A stretch of 44,478 bases of DNA from an uncultured bacterium (GCA_903945195.1 CAJAUT010000017.1:1-44478), one strand, 5' to 3'. Positions 29,947-38,532 are shown, counted from the stretch's first letter. Notes: generated by a model not told the origin, from the letters alone. Numbers and translations are program-made.

Positions 29947-32900
29947 ATGACAAGTATCGATTTTACCCATCTCCATGTCCACACTCAGTACTCTCTCCTT
30001 GATGGACTCTGCAAAGACGAAGATTTAGCCACCGCTGCCAAAGCTTACGGTATGGACGCACTCGCCATCACCGATCACGGCGCCATGTATGGCACTATCC
30101 ACTTTTACAATACCATCCGCAATGCCGGCATCAAACCTATCATCGGCATGGAGGCCTACTACACAGCCGGCAACAGAGCCGACAAATCCCGCGAATTTAA
30201 AACCAATCATCTCTTGCTCCTAGCCAAAAATCTCACAGGTTACAAAAACTTGATTCAGCTCACCTCTATCGCTCACCTAGAAGGCTTTTACTACAAACCA
30301 CGCATCGACTGGGAGACTTTGGTCAAATATCACGAAGGTCTTATCGCTACCTCTAGTTGTATGGCTGGCGAGATCCCTCAGTACTTGATGAAAGGAGAAA
30401 TCGACAAAGCCGAGCTGAGGCTCAAAGATTTCTTGCAGCTTTTTGGTGATGATTTTTATATAGAGCTCCAGCGCCACGATGGTCTCGAAAGTAAACTCAA
30501 ACCACTAAACGAAGAGCTCCTAAAACTATCTCGTAAATTTGGGGTTCCTATCATCGCCACAAATGATGTGCATTACGTCCGCAAAGACGATGCTCGTGCC
30601 CAAGACGCACTCCTAGCTATCCAGACTCGCACTACTCTGGATGACAAAAATCGCTTTACCATGATGGACTCGCCAACTTACTACTTAAAATCCAAAGAGG
30701 AGATGTCCGATCTCTTCGCCGATCTGCCAGAAGCAATTTCAAACACGAGGCTAATTGTCGACAAATGCGATCTCACCATCCCCACAGGCAAGATGATCTA
30801 TCCTAAATTTCCAGTACCAGAGGGCATGACTCCAGAAACTTTCCTCAAACAAATGGTCTACGAAAAGACAGAGGCTCGCTACCCCGGTGCAGGTCCAGAC
30901 ATCATGAAGCGTATCGACTACGAGCTTGAGGTAGTCTGTAGTAAAGGGTACGCCTCTTACTTTTTGATCACGCAGGATTTCATCAACTGGGCCAAATCAA
31001 ATGGTGTCCGTATAGGTCCAGGTCGTGGTAGTGCTGCTGGTGCCATCATTTCCTACATCCTACGTATCACCTCTGTGGATCCACTAGCCCATGGTCTCCA
31101 GTTTGAGCGTTTTATGAATCCACAGCGTCCCAGTCCTCCAGATATCGACGTCGATATAGCCGATGTAGGACGTGACCGTGTCATCGAATATGTTACACAA
31201 AAATATGGCATCGATCGCGTAGCCCAAGTCATCACCTTTGGTACCATGGAAGCTCGTGCCGCTATCCGCGATATCGGGCGTGTCTTGGGTTTACCTTACT
31301 CAGATCCAGACTTAGCTGCTAAGCTGATCCCCATGGGCTCTAGTATCGACGAAGCTTTGACCTCTGTCCCAGAACTCCAAGATCTCTACAAAAATCCTAA
31401 ATTTAAAGAGCTATTAGATCTCGCCAAACGCGTCGAAGGAGTCGCTCGCCACTCTAGTACCCACGCCGCCGCCGTCATCATCGCCGACGCACCTCTTACA
31501 AATTACACTCCAGTCCAAAGGGATGCCAAAGTCGGCAAGATCACGACTCAGTACGACATGTACTCTATCGATCTAAACGTCAAACCAGATGCTATTGGTC
31601 TACTAAAAATGGATTTCCTTGGTCTGCGAAATCTGACAATCCTGCAAAACGCCATCAATCTAATTCGTGCAAATGGTGACACTATTGATTTGTCAGGTTT
31701 GCCGCTCGATGACAAAAAAGTCTTTGAGATGCTTAGTCGTGGTGAAACAACTGGCGTCTTCCAGATGGAGTCTCCAGGTATGCGCCGCCTCGCCAAACAG
31801 CTCAAGCCCGACGTCTTTGGCGATATGGTCGCTTTAATCGCTCTTTATCGCCCTGGCCCTATGGCGCTCATTCCCGAGTTCGTCAAAGGCAAGCTCGAGC
31901 CGGACAGTATCAAATATCTCCACCCTGACCTCAAGCCAATCCTCGGTGAAACCTACGGCATTGCTGTCTACCAAGAGCAGGTTTTAAAGATCGCCAATGT
32001 CATGGCTGGTTACTCACTAGGAGAAGCCGATATCCTCCGTCGTGCCATGGGTAAAAAATCGATCGAGACCATGAACAAAGAGCACAAGAAATTTATCGCC
32101 CAAGCCGTCGCCCTCAATTATTCGGAAAGTATGGCCGAAAAAGTCTGGTCATTCATCGAGAGGTTTGCTGGCTACGGTTTCAACAAAGCTCATGCCACCT
32201 CTTACGCCATGATCGCTTACCAGACAGCCTATCTCAAAGCTCACTATCCAGTCGAATATATGACTGCCCTCATGTCTGCCGAGTCAGGTCGTGAAGACAA
32301 GATGTCGCTCTCGCTCGAGGAATGTCGCAACATGGGCATCAAAGTCTTGCCTCCAGATATCAATAAATCTGACGCCGATTTTAAAATCGAAAAAGATGCC
32401 AAATCTCTAGAAAGCAAAGCCATCCGCTTTGGCTTTACCGCCATCAAAAACGTAGGTACAGCAGCCATCGACAATATCCTCATGGAGCGCACAGGAGCGG
32501 GAGACTACAAGAGTTTTACAGACTTTATTGCTCGCGTTGATACCCAAAAATCCAACAAAAGAGTTCTCGAGAGTCTGATCAAAGTCGGGGCTTTTGATGC
32601 TTTTGGTAAACGCGCCGTGATCCTAGACGAGATCGATAATGTCAGAAGTAAGGTAGGCAAAACTGGAGTAGAAAAAGATAGCAACCAAGGTGGCTTGTTT
32701 GATAACTTGATCCAAGAAGAGGTCTCTATCGTAGACGACTGGAAGTCCAGCAAAGAAGAGTTTAGTAATCGTCAGCTCATGGAGATGGAGCGGGAGCTCT
32801 TGGGTATTTACCTCCGCGAACACCCCAGTCAAAAACTTTTAAAGAAAGCTCGTACCGACTGGTGCAAACCACTATCCGAAATCTCCGACTACAAAGGTCA

Positions 32901-33423
32901 AAAGATCACGGTAGCGGCCATCATCAAAACCGCTAGGACCGTGGTCACCAAGACCAAACAACAAGAGATGGCCTTCCTTCTCCTTACCGACGAAGCAGGG
33001 GAGATCGAGGCGGTAGTCTTCCCCAAGACCTATGCGCTAGTCAAATCATTCCTCATCCCAAATAGTGTGGTCATAGTCAAAGGTAAAGTCGAGGAGAGAG
33101 AAGACAGCCTGTCCTTTATCATCGACACCATCGAGCAGGTCCCAGATACCGGAGATGATGCCCTAACTCCTGGAGTTAAGGGCTCCCAAACTCCAGGAGT
33201 TTCTGATCCCAACCGTATCATCGTCCCCAAAGGGACTAGTAAGCCTACTCTCCTTGCGCTAAACAAACTTCTCCAGGACAACAAAGGTGAGGATCACATC
33301 ACTCTAGTCTTTGAAAATCTCCATGACTCTCGCGAGCTCAAACTGCCATTTGGGATCAATTACTTACCCGCTCTCAAAAAAGAAATTTCTGTATTATTAA
33401 ATATTCCTGCCATCAAGGAGTAA
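29947..33423 (+). CDS. dnaE: DNA polymerase III alpha subunit (replicative polymerase)
   Basis: The 1158-residue DnaE1-type product has an N-terminal PHP domain with intact HLHVHTQYSLLDG and metal-ligand segments (ITDHGAMYG, ATNDVHY). The palm carries the catalytic aspartates (GPGRGSAAGAIISY, PPDIDVDIADVGRD). The finger domain has YRPGPMALIPEFV and ARVDTQKSNKRVLESLIK. An OB domain (ITVAAIIKTARTVVTKTKQQ) follows. The linker LTPGVKGSQTPGVSD near residue 1075 is encoded by two short palindromes and looks inserted. The intact PHP site suggests it may proofread, as in other PHP-active DnaE proteins. Confidence 0.97.
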   Translation: MTSIDFTHLHVHTQYSLLDGLCKDEDLATAAKAYGMDALAITDHGAMYGTIHFYNTIRNAGIKPIIGMEAYYTAGNRADKSREFKTNHLLLLAKNLTGYKNLIQLTSIAHLEGFYYKPRIDWETLVKYHEGLIATSSCMAGEIPQYLMKGEIDKAELRLKDFLQLFGDDFYIELQRHDGLESKLKPLNEELLKLSRKFGVPIIATNDVHYVRKDDARAQDALLAIQTRTTLDDKNRFTMMDSPTYYLKSKEEMSDLFADLPEAISNTRLIVDKCDLTIPTGKMIYPKFPVPEGMTPETFLKQMVYEKTEARYPGAGPDIMKRIDYELEVVCSKGYASYFLITQDFINWAKSNGVRIGPGRGSAAGAIISYILRITSVDPLAHGLQFERFMNPQRPSPPDIDVDIADVGRDRVIEYVTQKYGIDRVAQVITFGTMEARAAIRDIGRVLGLPYSDPDLAAKLIPMGSSIDEALTSVPELQDLYKNPKFKELLDLAKRVEGVARHSSTHAAAVIIADAPLTNYTPVQRDAKVGKITTQYDMYSIDLNVKPDAIGLLKMDFLGLRNLTILQNAINLIRANGDTIDLSGLPLDDKKVFEMLSRGETTGVFQMESPGMRRLAKQLKPDVFGDMVALIALYRPGPMALIPEFVKGKLEPDSIKYLHPDLKPILGETYGIAVYQEQVLKIANVMAGYSLGEADILRRAMGKKSIETMNKEHKKFIAQAVALNYSESMAEKVWSFIERFAGYGFNKAHATSYAMIAYQTAYLKAHYPVEYMTALMSAESGREDKMSLSLEECRNMGIKVLPPDINKSDADFKIEKDAKSLESKAIRFGFTAIKNVGTAAIDNILMERTGAGDYKSFTDFIARVDTQKSNKRVLESLIKVGAFDAFGKRAVILDEIDNVRSKVGKTGVEKDSNQGGLFDNLIQEEVSIVDDWKSSKEEFSNRQLMEMERELLGIYLREHPSQKLLKKARTDWCKPLSEISDYKGQKITVAAIIKTARTVVTKTKQQEMAFLLLTDEAGEIEAVVFPKTYALVKSFLIPNSVVIVKGKVEEREDSLSFIIDTIEQVPDTGDDALTPGVKGSQTPGVSDPNRIIVPKGTSKPTLLALNKLLQDNKGEDHITLVFENLHDSRELKLPFGINYLPALKKEISVLLNIPAIKE
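33161..33202. repeat. Two adjacent short palindromes inside dnaE
   Basis: CCCTAACTCC-T-GGAGTTAAGGG (33161-33182, arms of 10-11 nt) and AAACTCC-A-GGAGTTT (33188-33202). Both share the ACTCC/GGAGT core and encode a repeated TPGV motif in a low-complexity linker behind the OB domain of DnaE. Confidence 0.7.
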
Positions 33424-33426
33424 TTT

Positions 33427-33621
33427 ATGCCACATGAACCATTGAGCATTGTGGTAGGCACCTCACAAGCAGAACCAATAAATTTAGCACCCAAAGCTGA
33501 TACGCCTGAAAAAATAGGTGAGGAAATAGAAGCATTGCAAAAAGAAACAAAAGCAAGTGCAAATCTTCTCACATGGCTCTTATATCAGTTGACTTCGCCC
33601 TACCTTCGGTTATATAGTTAA
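33427..33621 (+). CDS. Small hypothetical protein downstream of dnaE
   Basis: The 64-residue frame starts 3 nt after the dnaE stop and overlaps AAGGAG as ribosome binding site. It has a disordered N-terminal half (VGTSQAEPINLAPKADTPEK) and a helical, mildly hydrophobic end (KASANLLTWLLYQLTSPYLR). It may be translated with dnaE. No family recognised. Confidence 0.45.
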   Translation: MPHEPLSIVVGTSQAEPINLAPKADTPEKIGEEIEALQKETKASANLLTWLLYQLTSPYLRLYS

Positions 33622-33624
33622 AGC

Positions 33625-33885
33625 ATGATCCAAAGGATATCCGAACCAGTCTCTGTCATCACCTCATACAACTCTATTGCTCGTGCTGTACGACCCTTGT
33701 CTCTTCGGTGGGGTCACCATGAGTACTCTGTCTCTCAGGTCGGACTGCGCCACACCTACCGCGATGGTATCACGCGCCACCATGTCTTCTCGGTCGTTGG
33801 TGGCAATCTCTTTTTCCGGCTCAATTTAAACGCCGACAATCTTAGTTGGACACTCGAAGAGGTCTCCGATGGCCTGCCCGACTAA
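33625..33885 (+). CDS. Small beta-rich protein next to the Y-family polymerase, DUF6504-like
   Basis: The 86-residue product looks like a small SH3-like beta barrel: ISEPVSVITSYNSIARAVRP, LRWGHHEYSVSQVGLRHTYR, HHVFSVVGGNLFFRLNLNAD and a final LSWTLEEVSDG. This order (RW, Y.V.QVG, FRL, W.LEE) recalls DUF6504, a short domain often adjacent or fused to Y-family polymerases of the ImuB/DinB type. The neighbour at 33919 is such a polymerase, so a role in translesion synthesis is a reasonable inference. Confidence 0.55.
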   Translation: MIQRISEPVSVITSYNSIARAVRPLSLRWGHHEYSVSQVGLRHTYRDGITRHHVFSVVGGNLFFRLNLNADNLSWTLEEVSDGLPD

Positions 33886-33887
33886 CA

Positions 33888-33950
33888 CTTTAAGGGTCGG
33901 ACCCTTAAAGTTTTCCATATGACTTACTTTAAGGGTCCGACCCTCCAAGT
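33888..33950. repeat. Pair of palindromic repeats at the start of the polymerase gene
   Basis: CTTTAAGGGTC-G-GACCCTTAAAG (33888-33910) is perfect with 11-nt arms; ACTTTAAGGGTC-C-GACCCTCCAAGT (33926-33950) pairs at 10 of 12 positions. Both share the AAGGGTCnGACC core with the 62-nt elements in the glycan genes. The second lies inside the first codons of the polymerase gene if the ATG at 33919 is used. The first could act as a weak terminator for the upstream gene. Confidence 0.75.
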
Positions 33951-35145
33951 AGCATTCAACCCCGCTTTACCCACCATCATGCACATCGATCTAAATTCTT
34001 GTTTTGCGAGTGTCGAGCAGCAAGCCAACCCGCTCCTGCGAGACAAACCAATCGCTGTCGTCCACTCAGACGCTCCCTACGGCTGTATCCTGGCTCCATC
34101 TGTCGAAGCCAAGCTCTGGGGTATCAAAACAGGGATGAATCTCAAGGAAGGCAAAGATCTCTGTCCCTGGCTCATCGCACGCGTTGCCGATCCAGATAAA
34201 TATAGGGAAGTTCATACTAAATTTGCCAAATTGTTAGATGATTATTCAGACCATATCATCCCCAAATCTATCGATGAATTCGTTTTGACATTGCCTGTAC
34301 CCAAGGGGTCTGACTCCATAGGAACAATCGTCACCCAAATCAAATCACGTATCAAAAAAGAAATCGGCGATTACCTGCGCGTCTCTATCGGTGTCTCTAC
34401 CAATCAGGTCTTGGCCAAGCTCGCCTCAGGTCTACACAAGCCAGACGGTTTTGACATCATCGACCATACAAACTTTATGGATATTTATGACAGCATTCCC
34501 CTACAAGAACTATGCGGGATCAACGTGCGCAACGAAGCGCGCCTCCACAGGGTCGGCATCTTTACGGTTAGACAGTTTTATCAGGCAGATATCCAGACTC
34601 TCAAATCAGCTTTTGAGTCCATCCTGGGTCGATACTGGTACACGCGCTTGCGTGGTTATGAGGTCGATGATGTCGAGTTTAGTAGGCGCAGTTTCGGCCA
34701 GTCATATGTCCTGCCTCATCCGATGGATTTAAATGATTGGCGTCCCATCCTAGCCAAATTAGTCGCCAAAGCCGCCCGTCGTCTACGCAAATACGACTGT
34801 TCCGCCACCGCAGTACACCTATATCTACGCTTTGGAGATGGCACTAGCTGGCACGCTGGCCATCAGCTCCATCACTCTATCTTCACCGATCACGAGCTCC
34901 TAGATGCCGCTCTTTCTTTACAAAGAACCGTTCTTTGTAAAAAGGTAAAAAAGATCGCCGTCACTTTCTTTGGTTTAGAAAAAGATAATGGTCAGCTCAG
35001 CTGTCTCAGGGATTTGGTCAAAGAAAAATCACTCGCCACTTCGCAGGATCAGATTAATGACAAATGGGGAGAGTACACGCTCTCCTATGGTTCATTCCTA
35101 GGTTCCACCGGCCACGTCAAAGATGCAATTGCATTTGGACATTAA
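33919..35145 (+). CDS. Y-family DNA polymerase (DinB/ImuB-like)
   Basis: The 408-residue product has IMHIDLNSCFASVEQQ (first catalytic D), KDLCPWLIARVAD, PKSIDEFVLTLPVP (the SxDE-type motif with catalytic acids), LRVSIGVSTNQVLAKLASGL and a helix-hairpin-helix region LCGINVRNEARLHRVGIFTV. It performs translesion DNA synthesis. The start is uncertain: the ATG at 33919 adds 20 residues read from a palindromic repeat, while the ATG at 33979 begins right at MHIDLNSC. Another palindrome (34917-34941) encodes part of the little-finger region. Confidence 0.92.
   Translation: MTYFKGPTLQVAFNPALPTIMHIDLNSCFASVEQQANPLLRDKPIAVVHSDAPYGCILAPSVEAKLWGIKTGMNLKEGKDLCPWLIARVADPDKYREVHTKFAKLLDDYSDHIIPKSIDEFVLTLPVPKGSDSIGTIVTQIKSRIKKEIGDYLRVSIGVSTNQVLAKLASGLHKPDGFDIIDHTNFMDIYDSIPLQELCGINVRNEARLHRVGIFTVRQFYQADIQTLKSAFESILGRYWYTRLRGYEVDDVEFSRRSFGQSYVLPHPMDLNDWRPILAKLVAKAARRLRKYDCSATAVHLYLRFGDGTSWHAGHQLHHSIFTDHELLDAALSLQRTVLCKKVKKIAVTFFGLEKDNGQLSCLRDLVKEKSLATSQDQINDKWGEYTLSYGSFLGSTGHVKDAIAFGH
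34917..34941. repeat. Short perfect palindrome inside the Y-family polymerase gene
   Basis: TTTACAAAGAA-CCG-TTCTTTGTAAA: 11-nt perfect arms around three bases. It encodes LQRTVLCK within the little-finger domain region. Confidence 0.65.
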
Positions 35146-35162
35146 AATGCATCCATAAAATT

Positions 35163-35450
35163 ATGGAAATAGTGCTAAACAAAACTCAAACACAACAATT
35201 TTCCAATTTTCTATCGAGCATCTCAGTATCATGGTTTGTTGTTGCATTTGTATCTCCAAAATCACTCATAACGATCTTTGTATTTTCTCTATATGGTATG
35301 ATTAGTTTGTATTTGTCACTCGAGTTGTTAAGGAGGTTCAAAATGATTGACGTTAGCGTATTGAGTGCAGGAAGTGTAGTTTGGGGTGTTTTTATTATTG
35401 CTCTCTGTTTGGTCATCCTCACAGGTATTTTAAAATTCAAAGATAAGTAA
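35163..35450 (+). CDS. Small two-helix membrane protein
   Basis: The 95-residue product starts at the ATG at 35163 (MEIVLNKTQTQQFSNF). Membrane segments lie at about 18-50 (WFVVAFVSPKSLITIFVFSL, possibly two short helices) and 68-88 (VVWGVFIIALCLVILTGIL), with basic ends. No family recognised. It is between the polymerase gene and a metallopeptidase gene, each with a gap of a few bases. Confidence 0.55.
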   Translation: MEIVLNKTQTQQFSNFLSSISVSWFVVAFVSPKSLITIFVFSLYGMISLYLSLELLRRFKMIDVSVLSAGSVVWGVFIIALCLVILTGILKFKDK

Positions 35451-35452
35451 TT

Positions 35453-35962
35453 GTGGACTACACCCTCATTCGCGCTCGCAAACGTACACTTTCTCTGCAG
35501 GTAAACAAAGATGGTGTACTTATCGCCCGCGCGCCCTACCTCATGCCCAAGTTTCTCATAGATCGCTTTGTAAATGACAAGTCCAAGTGGGTAGAAAAAC
35601 GTATCAAAGAGATGCAAAAACCTGTAGCACCAAAGATCGAGTATTTTACAGAAGATGAGCTAAAGCTATTTATCCACAATGAACTCACAAAATACTCAAA
35701 GTTGATGGGGCTCAAACATACTGGGGTTAGGTTTACCAAAGTCCATACGTACTGGGGCACCTGTGCTCCCTCAGGCATCCTTTCGTTCAATCTCTCGCTT
35801 CGCTACACGCCACCAGGTGCTGTGTCTTACGTCGTAGTACACGAGCTAGCACACCTACAGTGGAAAGGGCATGGGGTACGCTTTTGGACCATGGTCAAAA
35901 AATACTACCCAAAAACGAATGAAATGAGAGCACTCTTGCGACATATTAGGCATGGCGAGTAA
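35453..35962 (+). CDS. YgjP-like (DUF45) zinc metallopeptidase
   Basis: The 169-residue product starts with GTG (MDYTLIRARKRTLSLQVNKD), with RAPYLMPKFLIDRFVNDKSK, then TYWGTCAPSGILSFNLSL and the zinc site VVHELAHLQWKGHGVRFW. HELAH followed by H is the YgjP/DUF45 signature, related to WLM and SprT proteins. Length is shorter than E. coli YgjP. The substrate is unknown; a link to DNA repair or nucleotide metabolism has been suggested for relatives. It overlaps the next short frame by 11 nt. Confidence 0.88.
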   Translation: MDYTLIRARKRTLSLQVNKDGVLIARAPYLMPKFLIDRFVNDKSKWVEKRIKEMQKPVAPKIEYFTEDELKLFIHNELTKYSKLMGLKHTGVRFTKVHTYWGTCAPSGILSFNLSLRYTPPGAVSYVVVHELAHLQWKGHGVRFWTMVKKYYPKTNEMRALLRHIRHGE

Positions 35963-36095
35963 AGAGATAACACAGTCAGAAGTTCCAATATCAGAAAAAA
36001 TCTTGTATTACACAGTACTTAGTTCAATTATTCTCGGGTCAATAGGTTTAGGGGTACCTACGATTATTAGCTTGTACGAACGACTATCTCGCTAG
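35952..36095 (+). CDS. Very small membrane protein
   Basis: The 47-residue frame starts within the metallopeptidase gene end (11-nt overlap) and ends 12 nt inside the end of the convergent glycosidase gene. It has a polar start (MASKEITQSEVPISEK) and one hydrophobic helix (YYTVLSSIILGSIGLGVPTI). It fits the many tiny membrane proteins of this genome, but evidence is only the reading frame. Confidence 0.4.
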   Translation: MASKEITQSEVPISEKILYYTVLSSIILGSIGLGVPTIISLYERLSR

Positions 36096-37274
36096 CACAA
36101 TCGCAGTCGGTAGTCCTCGCCCAGGACCAGCTTTATACGATCCCTCATAATACAAAGCACTTGATCCACCACCATCTAGATTTAAAGCATTTTGGATCCC
36201 TAGCGTCACCAGTACTTCCGCCGTATCTTGTAGCGAGGCTGCATATACATGACCTATCACGATCGTGCTATCTTTTTTCCCGATAAATCCTCTTGTGCCT
36301 TTACTCCCATTGTCACCAGTTGCATTACTGCCATCCCTCACCAGTCGTGGATGATTGGCTAGTGCACCGGTACTACTTGTATCTACTCCCCACTGCACAG
36401 TCTGATCATAAAAAGATAAATTGTTGCCATATGCAGCCATTAAAGGTACTACAGAATACACATTGTTCGCTCTATTTAGCACGGCTTTGTTTCGCCCGTT
36501 TACTGCAAGCGTATCAAAGCTATTTACCTTGCCCTGACATTTAGGGTAATCAGGTGGACAAAAATAAGCTCCATTGATTCCAGCAAATCCACCACTAGCC
36601 GCTACATGCTCAGCCAGAGTTTTAGTAGGGCAGTTGTCGCTGCAGTCAGAGTCACTTGCTGTCTCTACGATCACGCGAGCACCAGGAGCCGAGATCATGG
36701 ATATCACAAACTCCCCGCGACCTGTAGTTACCTTTTGTCTACTATAACCAGATCCAGGTAAGGTATTATCAACTTTGGCCTGCCCGCCTGACTGCAAAGC
36801 TGTCGTGCGGGGAGTATTTGCCACGATTATCTTATCTATCTCTGTTCTTACTTTTTTCACTTGTTCGTTAGCCTCTACCCATTTTTGATCTCCTAGCAAG
36901 CTCAAAAATTTCGCTAGTTCTTTATCAACAGTCGCAACTTTGCCGGCTGTGATTACAAGGTCTGCTCGGTCCTCAAATAGCTTTGCCCCATCCTCGTAAG
37001 TCTTTTGAATATTTGTGATGACTTCAGATAATGCTTCGTTCTTTTTGACCTGATCATCTGCTTTGAGAGTCTCATATTGTTTAGCCACATCAGTCAGCTC
37101 AGCCACTACTTTGTTTGAGTTGCCTATTTCTGCCACCAGCACCTTTTGTGCACCGTATTGTTCATAGCTAAATATTGCCAGTCCGCCGATGATGGCGATC
37201 AAATATGATCCGATCAGCATTTTCCAGGCGAAACTATTATAAAAACTAATCATTATCAATTTAAAGTTTTTCAT
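36084..37274 (-). CDS. Membrane-anchored phosphodiester glycosidase (NAGPA domain)
   Basis: The 396-residue product has an N-terminal membrane segment (about 17-35), an extracellular helical/coiled region (about 40-150) and an NAGPA-type domain at about 175-396. The latter shows FVISMISAPGARVIVETASD, GGFAGINGAYFCPP, DTLAVNGRN, GFIGKKDSTIVIGHVYAAS and NALNLDGGGSSALYYEG, the last being the family signature. Relatives hydrolyse sugar phosphodiesters, such as uncovering enzyme or exopolysaccharide-processing proteins. Four cysteines around residues 210-240 could form disulfides. It probably acts on wall or capsule glycans at the cell surface. Confidence 0.9.
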   Translation of the reverse strand: MKNFKLIMISFYNSFAWKMLIGSYLIAIIGGLAIFSYEQYGAQKVLVAEIGNSNKVVAELTDVAKQYETLKADDQVKKNEALSEVITNIQKTYEDGAKLFEDRADLVITAGKVATVDKELAKFLSLLGDQKWVEANEQVKKVRTEIDKIIVANTPRTTALQSGGQAKVDNTLPGSGYSRQKVTTGRGEFVISMISAPGARVIVETASDSDCSDNCPTKTLAEHVAASGGFAGINGAYFCPPDYPKCQGKVNSFDTLAVNGRNKAVLNRANNVYSVVPLMAAYGNNLSFYDQTVQWGVDTSSTGALANHPRLVRDGSNATGDNGSKGTRGFIGKKDSTIVIGHVYAASLQDTAEVLVTLGIQNALNLDGGGSSALYYEGSYKAGPGRGLPTAIVLAR

Positions 37275-37277
37275 TGC

Positions 37278-37287
37278 TATAATAATA
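37278..37287. promoter_or_regulatory. Overlapping -10 boxes of two divergent leaderless genes
   Basis: On the plus strand TATAAT (37278-37283) ends 6 nt before the ATG at 37290. On the minus strand TATTAT (37287-37282) ends 7 nt before the ATG at 37274. The two boxes share two bases, so RNA polymerase could bind for only one gene at a time. Confidence 0.65.
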
Positions 37288-37289
37288 TC

Positions 37290-38153
37290 ATGGATAAATT
37301 TTCAGCCGTCTGGCTGTCTCATTCTAGTATCTCCAATTTCAAAAACTGTCCTCGTGCTTACTACCTAGCTAGTATCTATAGAGATCCCCGTACTAGTCAC
37401 AAGATAGCCCTCACCAGTCCCGCTATGTCCCTAGGCTCAGCCGTGCATGACGTCCTAGAATCACTCTCTGTCTTGCCCACGACAGATCGTTTCAAAGTCT
37501 CGCTACTTGAAAGGTTTGAATCTGCCTGGGCCAAAGTATCTGGCTCAGTTGGCGGCTTCCCCGATTTAGAGACGGAGAGTAGATACAAAAAACGTGGCGA
37601 GGATATGCTACGTAGGGTCATGGCTCACCCAGGGCCTCTCACTGGCAAGGCAGTCAAGATCAAGATGGATCTGCCTTACTACTGGATCAGCGAAGAAGAC
37701 AATCTAATTCTCTGTGGCAAACTAGACTGGCTAGAGTATAACGAGTCCGATGACTCGGTAAACATCCTGGATTTCAAAACGGGAAATAGCGAAGAAGCCG
37801 TGGACTCGCTGCAGCTACCTATCTATCATCTCCTGGCACACAACTGCCAAACTAGGACAGTCAAAAAAGCCAGCTACTGGTATATAGCCAGGGACGACAT
37901 GCCAGTCAGCAAAAATCTCCCTGATCTAGATAAATCTAAGGAATTAGTGATGAAAGTAGGTAAGGAGATGAAACTCGCTAGATCACTTGAGAGGTTCAAA
38001 TGTCACTCAGGCGAATCTGGGTGCAAACATTGCTTGCCCCTAGAAAAAATAATTCGGGGTGAAGCAGTCTTTGTCGGCACAGGTGAATACGGCACCGATC
38101 TCTACGCCATCGTGGAAAATTCCTCCTCCTTGCCCAGTAGCGAAATCCTATAA
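37290..38153 (+). CDS. RecB/Cas4-like PD-(D/E)XK nuclease with probable Fe-S cluster
   Basis: The 287-residue product has FKNCPRAYYL (C20) at the start, LGSAVHDVLESL, LCGKLDWLEY and VNILDFKTGN (catalytic D and DxK), then LQLPIYHLLA. It ends with CHSGESGCKHCLPLE, which with C20 gives the four cysteines of the iron-sulfur staple seen in AddB, Cas4 and related nucleases. Such enzymes cut or resect DNA ends. No cas genes or CRISPR array are near, so a repair role is more likely than adaptation. Confidence 0.85.
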   Translation: MDKFSAVWLSHSSISNFKNCPRAYYLASIYRDPRTSHKIALTSPAMSLGSAVHDVLESLSVLPTTDRFKVSLLERFESAWAKVSGSVGGFPDLETESRYKKRGEDMLRRVMAHPGPLTGKAVKIKMDLPYYWISEEDNLILCGKLDWLEYNESDDSVNILDFKTGNSEEAVDSLQLPIYHLLAHNCQTRTVKKASYWYIARDDMPVSKNLPDLDKSKELVMKVGKEMKLARSLERFKCHSGESGCKHCLPLEKIIRGEAVFVGTGEYGTDLYAIVENSSSLPSSEIL

Positions 38154-38177
38154 ATCAAAACTATTGACAGGATGTAG

Positions 38178-38183
38178 TAATAT
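38178..38183 (+). promoter_or_regulatory. -10 box for a small membrane protein gene
   Basis: TAATAT ends 6 nt before the ATG at 38190. The TTGACA at 38164-38169 is only 8 nt upstream of the box, too close to be its -35 element. Confidence 0.45.
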
Positions 38184-38189
38184 TTAACT

Positions 38190-38489
38190 ATGTCAGAACA
38201 GCTAAGTGATCAAAACGATGAAAATCTATTGCTTGGAGGTTGCATGATGTTTCTAGCTACGGTTGGGGTACCAGTGTCATTAGGTTTTGAAGTATATAAA
38301 CTTGCTAATGCAAGTACATTCAAAGATGGCGCCATAGCTGTTGCAGTTCCCACAATTTTTGCACTAATTCTCTATGGTGGACTAAACGCCTTATTTAACG
38401 AGAAGGACGCAATAAATGCTAAAGCTGAAGCTATAGCATTAACTCAACAGATGGAAAGAGAACAAAGAATGCGAGAATTAAATGAGTAA
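38190..38489 (+). CDS. Small two-helix membrane protein
   Basis: The 99-residue product has an acidic start (MSEQLSDQNDENLL), membrane helices at about 17-38 (GCMMFLATVGVPVSLGFEVY) and 48-66 (AIAVAVPTIFALILYGGLNA), and a charged helical tail. No family recognised. It lies between the nuclease gene and pyrG. Confidence 0.6.
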   Translation: MSEQLSDQNDENLLLGGCMMFLATVGVPVSLGFEVYKLANASTFKDGAIAVAVPTIFALILYGGLNALFNEKDAINAKAEAIALTQQMEREQRMRELNE

Positions 38490-38502
38490 GAATCAGACCC
38501 CA

Positions 38503-38532
38503 TTGTCAAAGATAGGCCGAAAATAGTAGAAT
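38503..38532 (+). promoter_or_regulatory. Promoter of pyrG, leaderless
   Basis: TTGTCA (38503-38508), an 18-nt spacer and TAGAAT (38527-38532), which ends 5 nt before the pyrG ATG. This is one of the best complete promoters in the window and implies transcription starts at or next to the start codon. Confidence 0.6.

Noticed and set aside
33888-33910. Intrinsic terminator after the small gene at 33625
   Set aside because: The palindrome is AT-rich at its base and lacks a following T-run; the same core occurs inside coding sequence elsewhere, so a repeat is the better description, though weak terminator activity is possible.
37290-38153. Cas4 as evidence for a CRISPR-Cas locus
   Set aside because: The nuclease is Cas4/RecB-like, but no other cas gene or repeat array is within the window, so a repair nuclease is more likely.
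38164-38169. TTGACA as -35 box for the gene at 38190
   Set aside because: Only 8 nt separate it from the TAATAT -10 candidate, far less than the usual 16-18.
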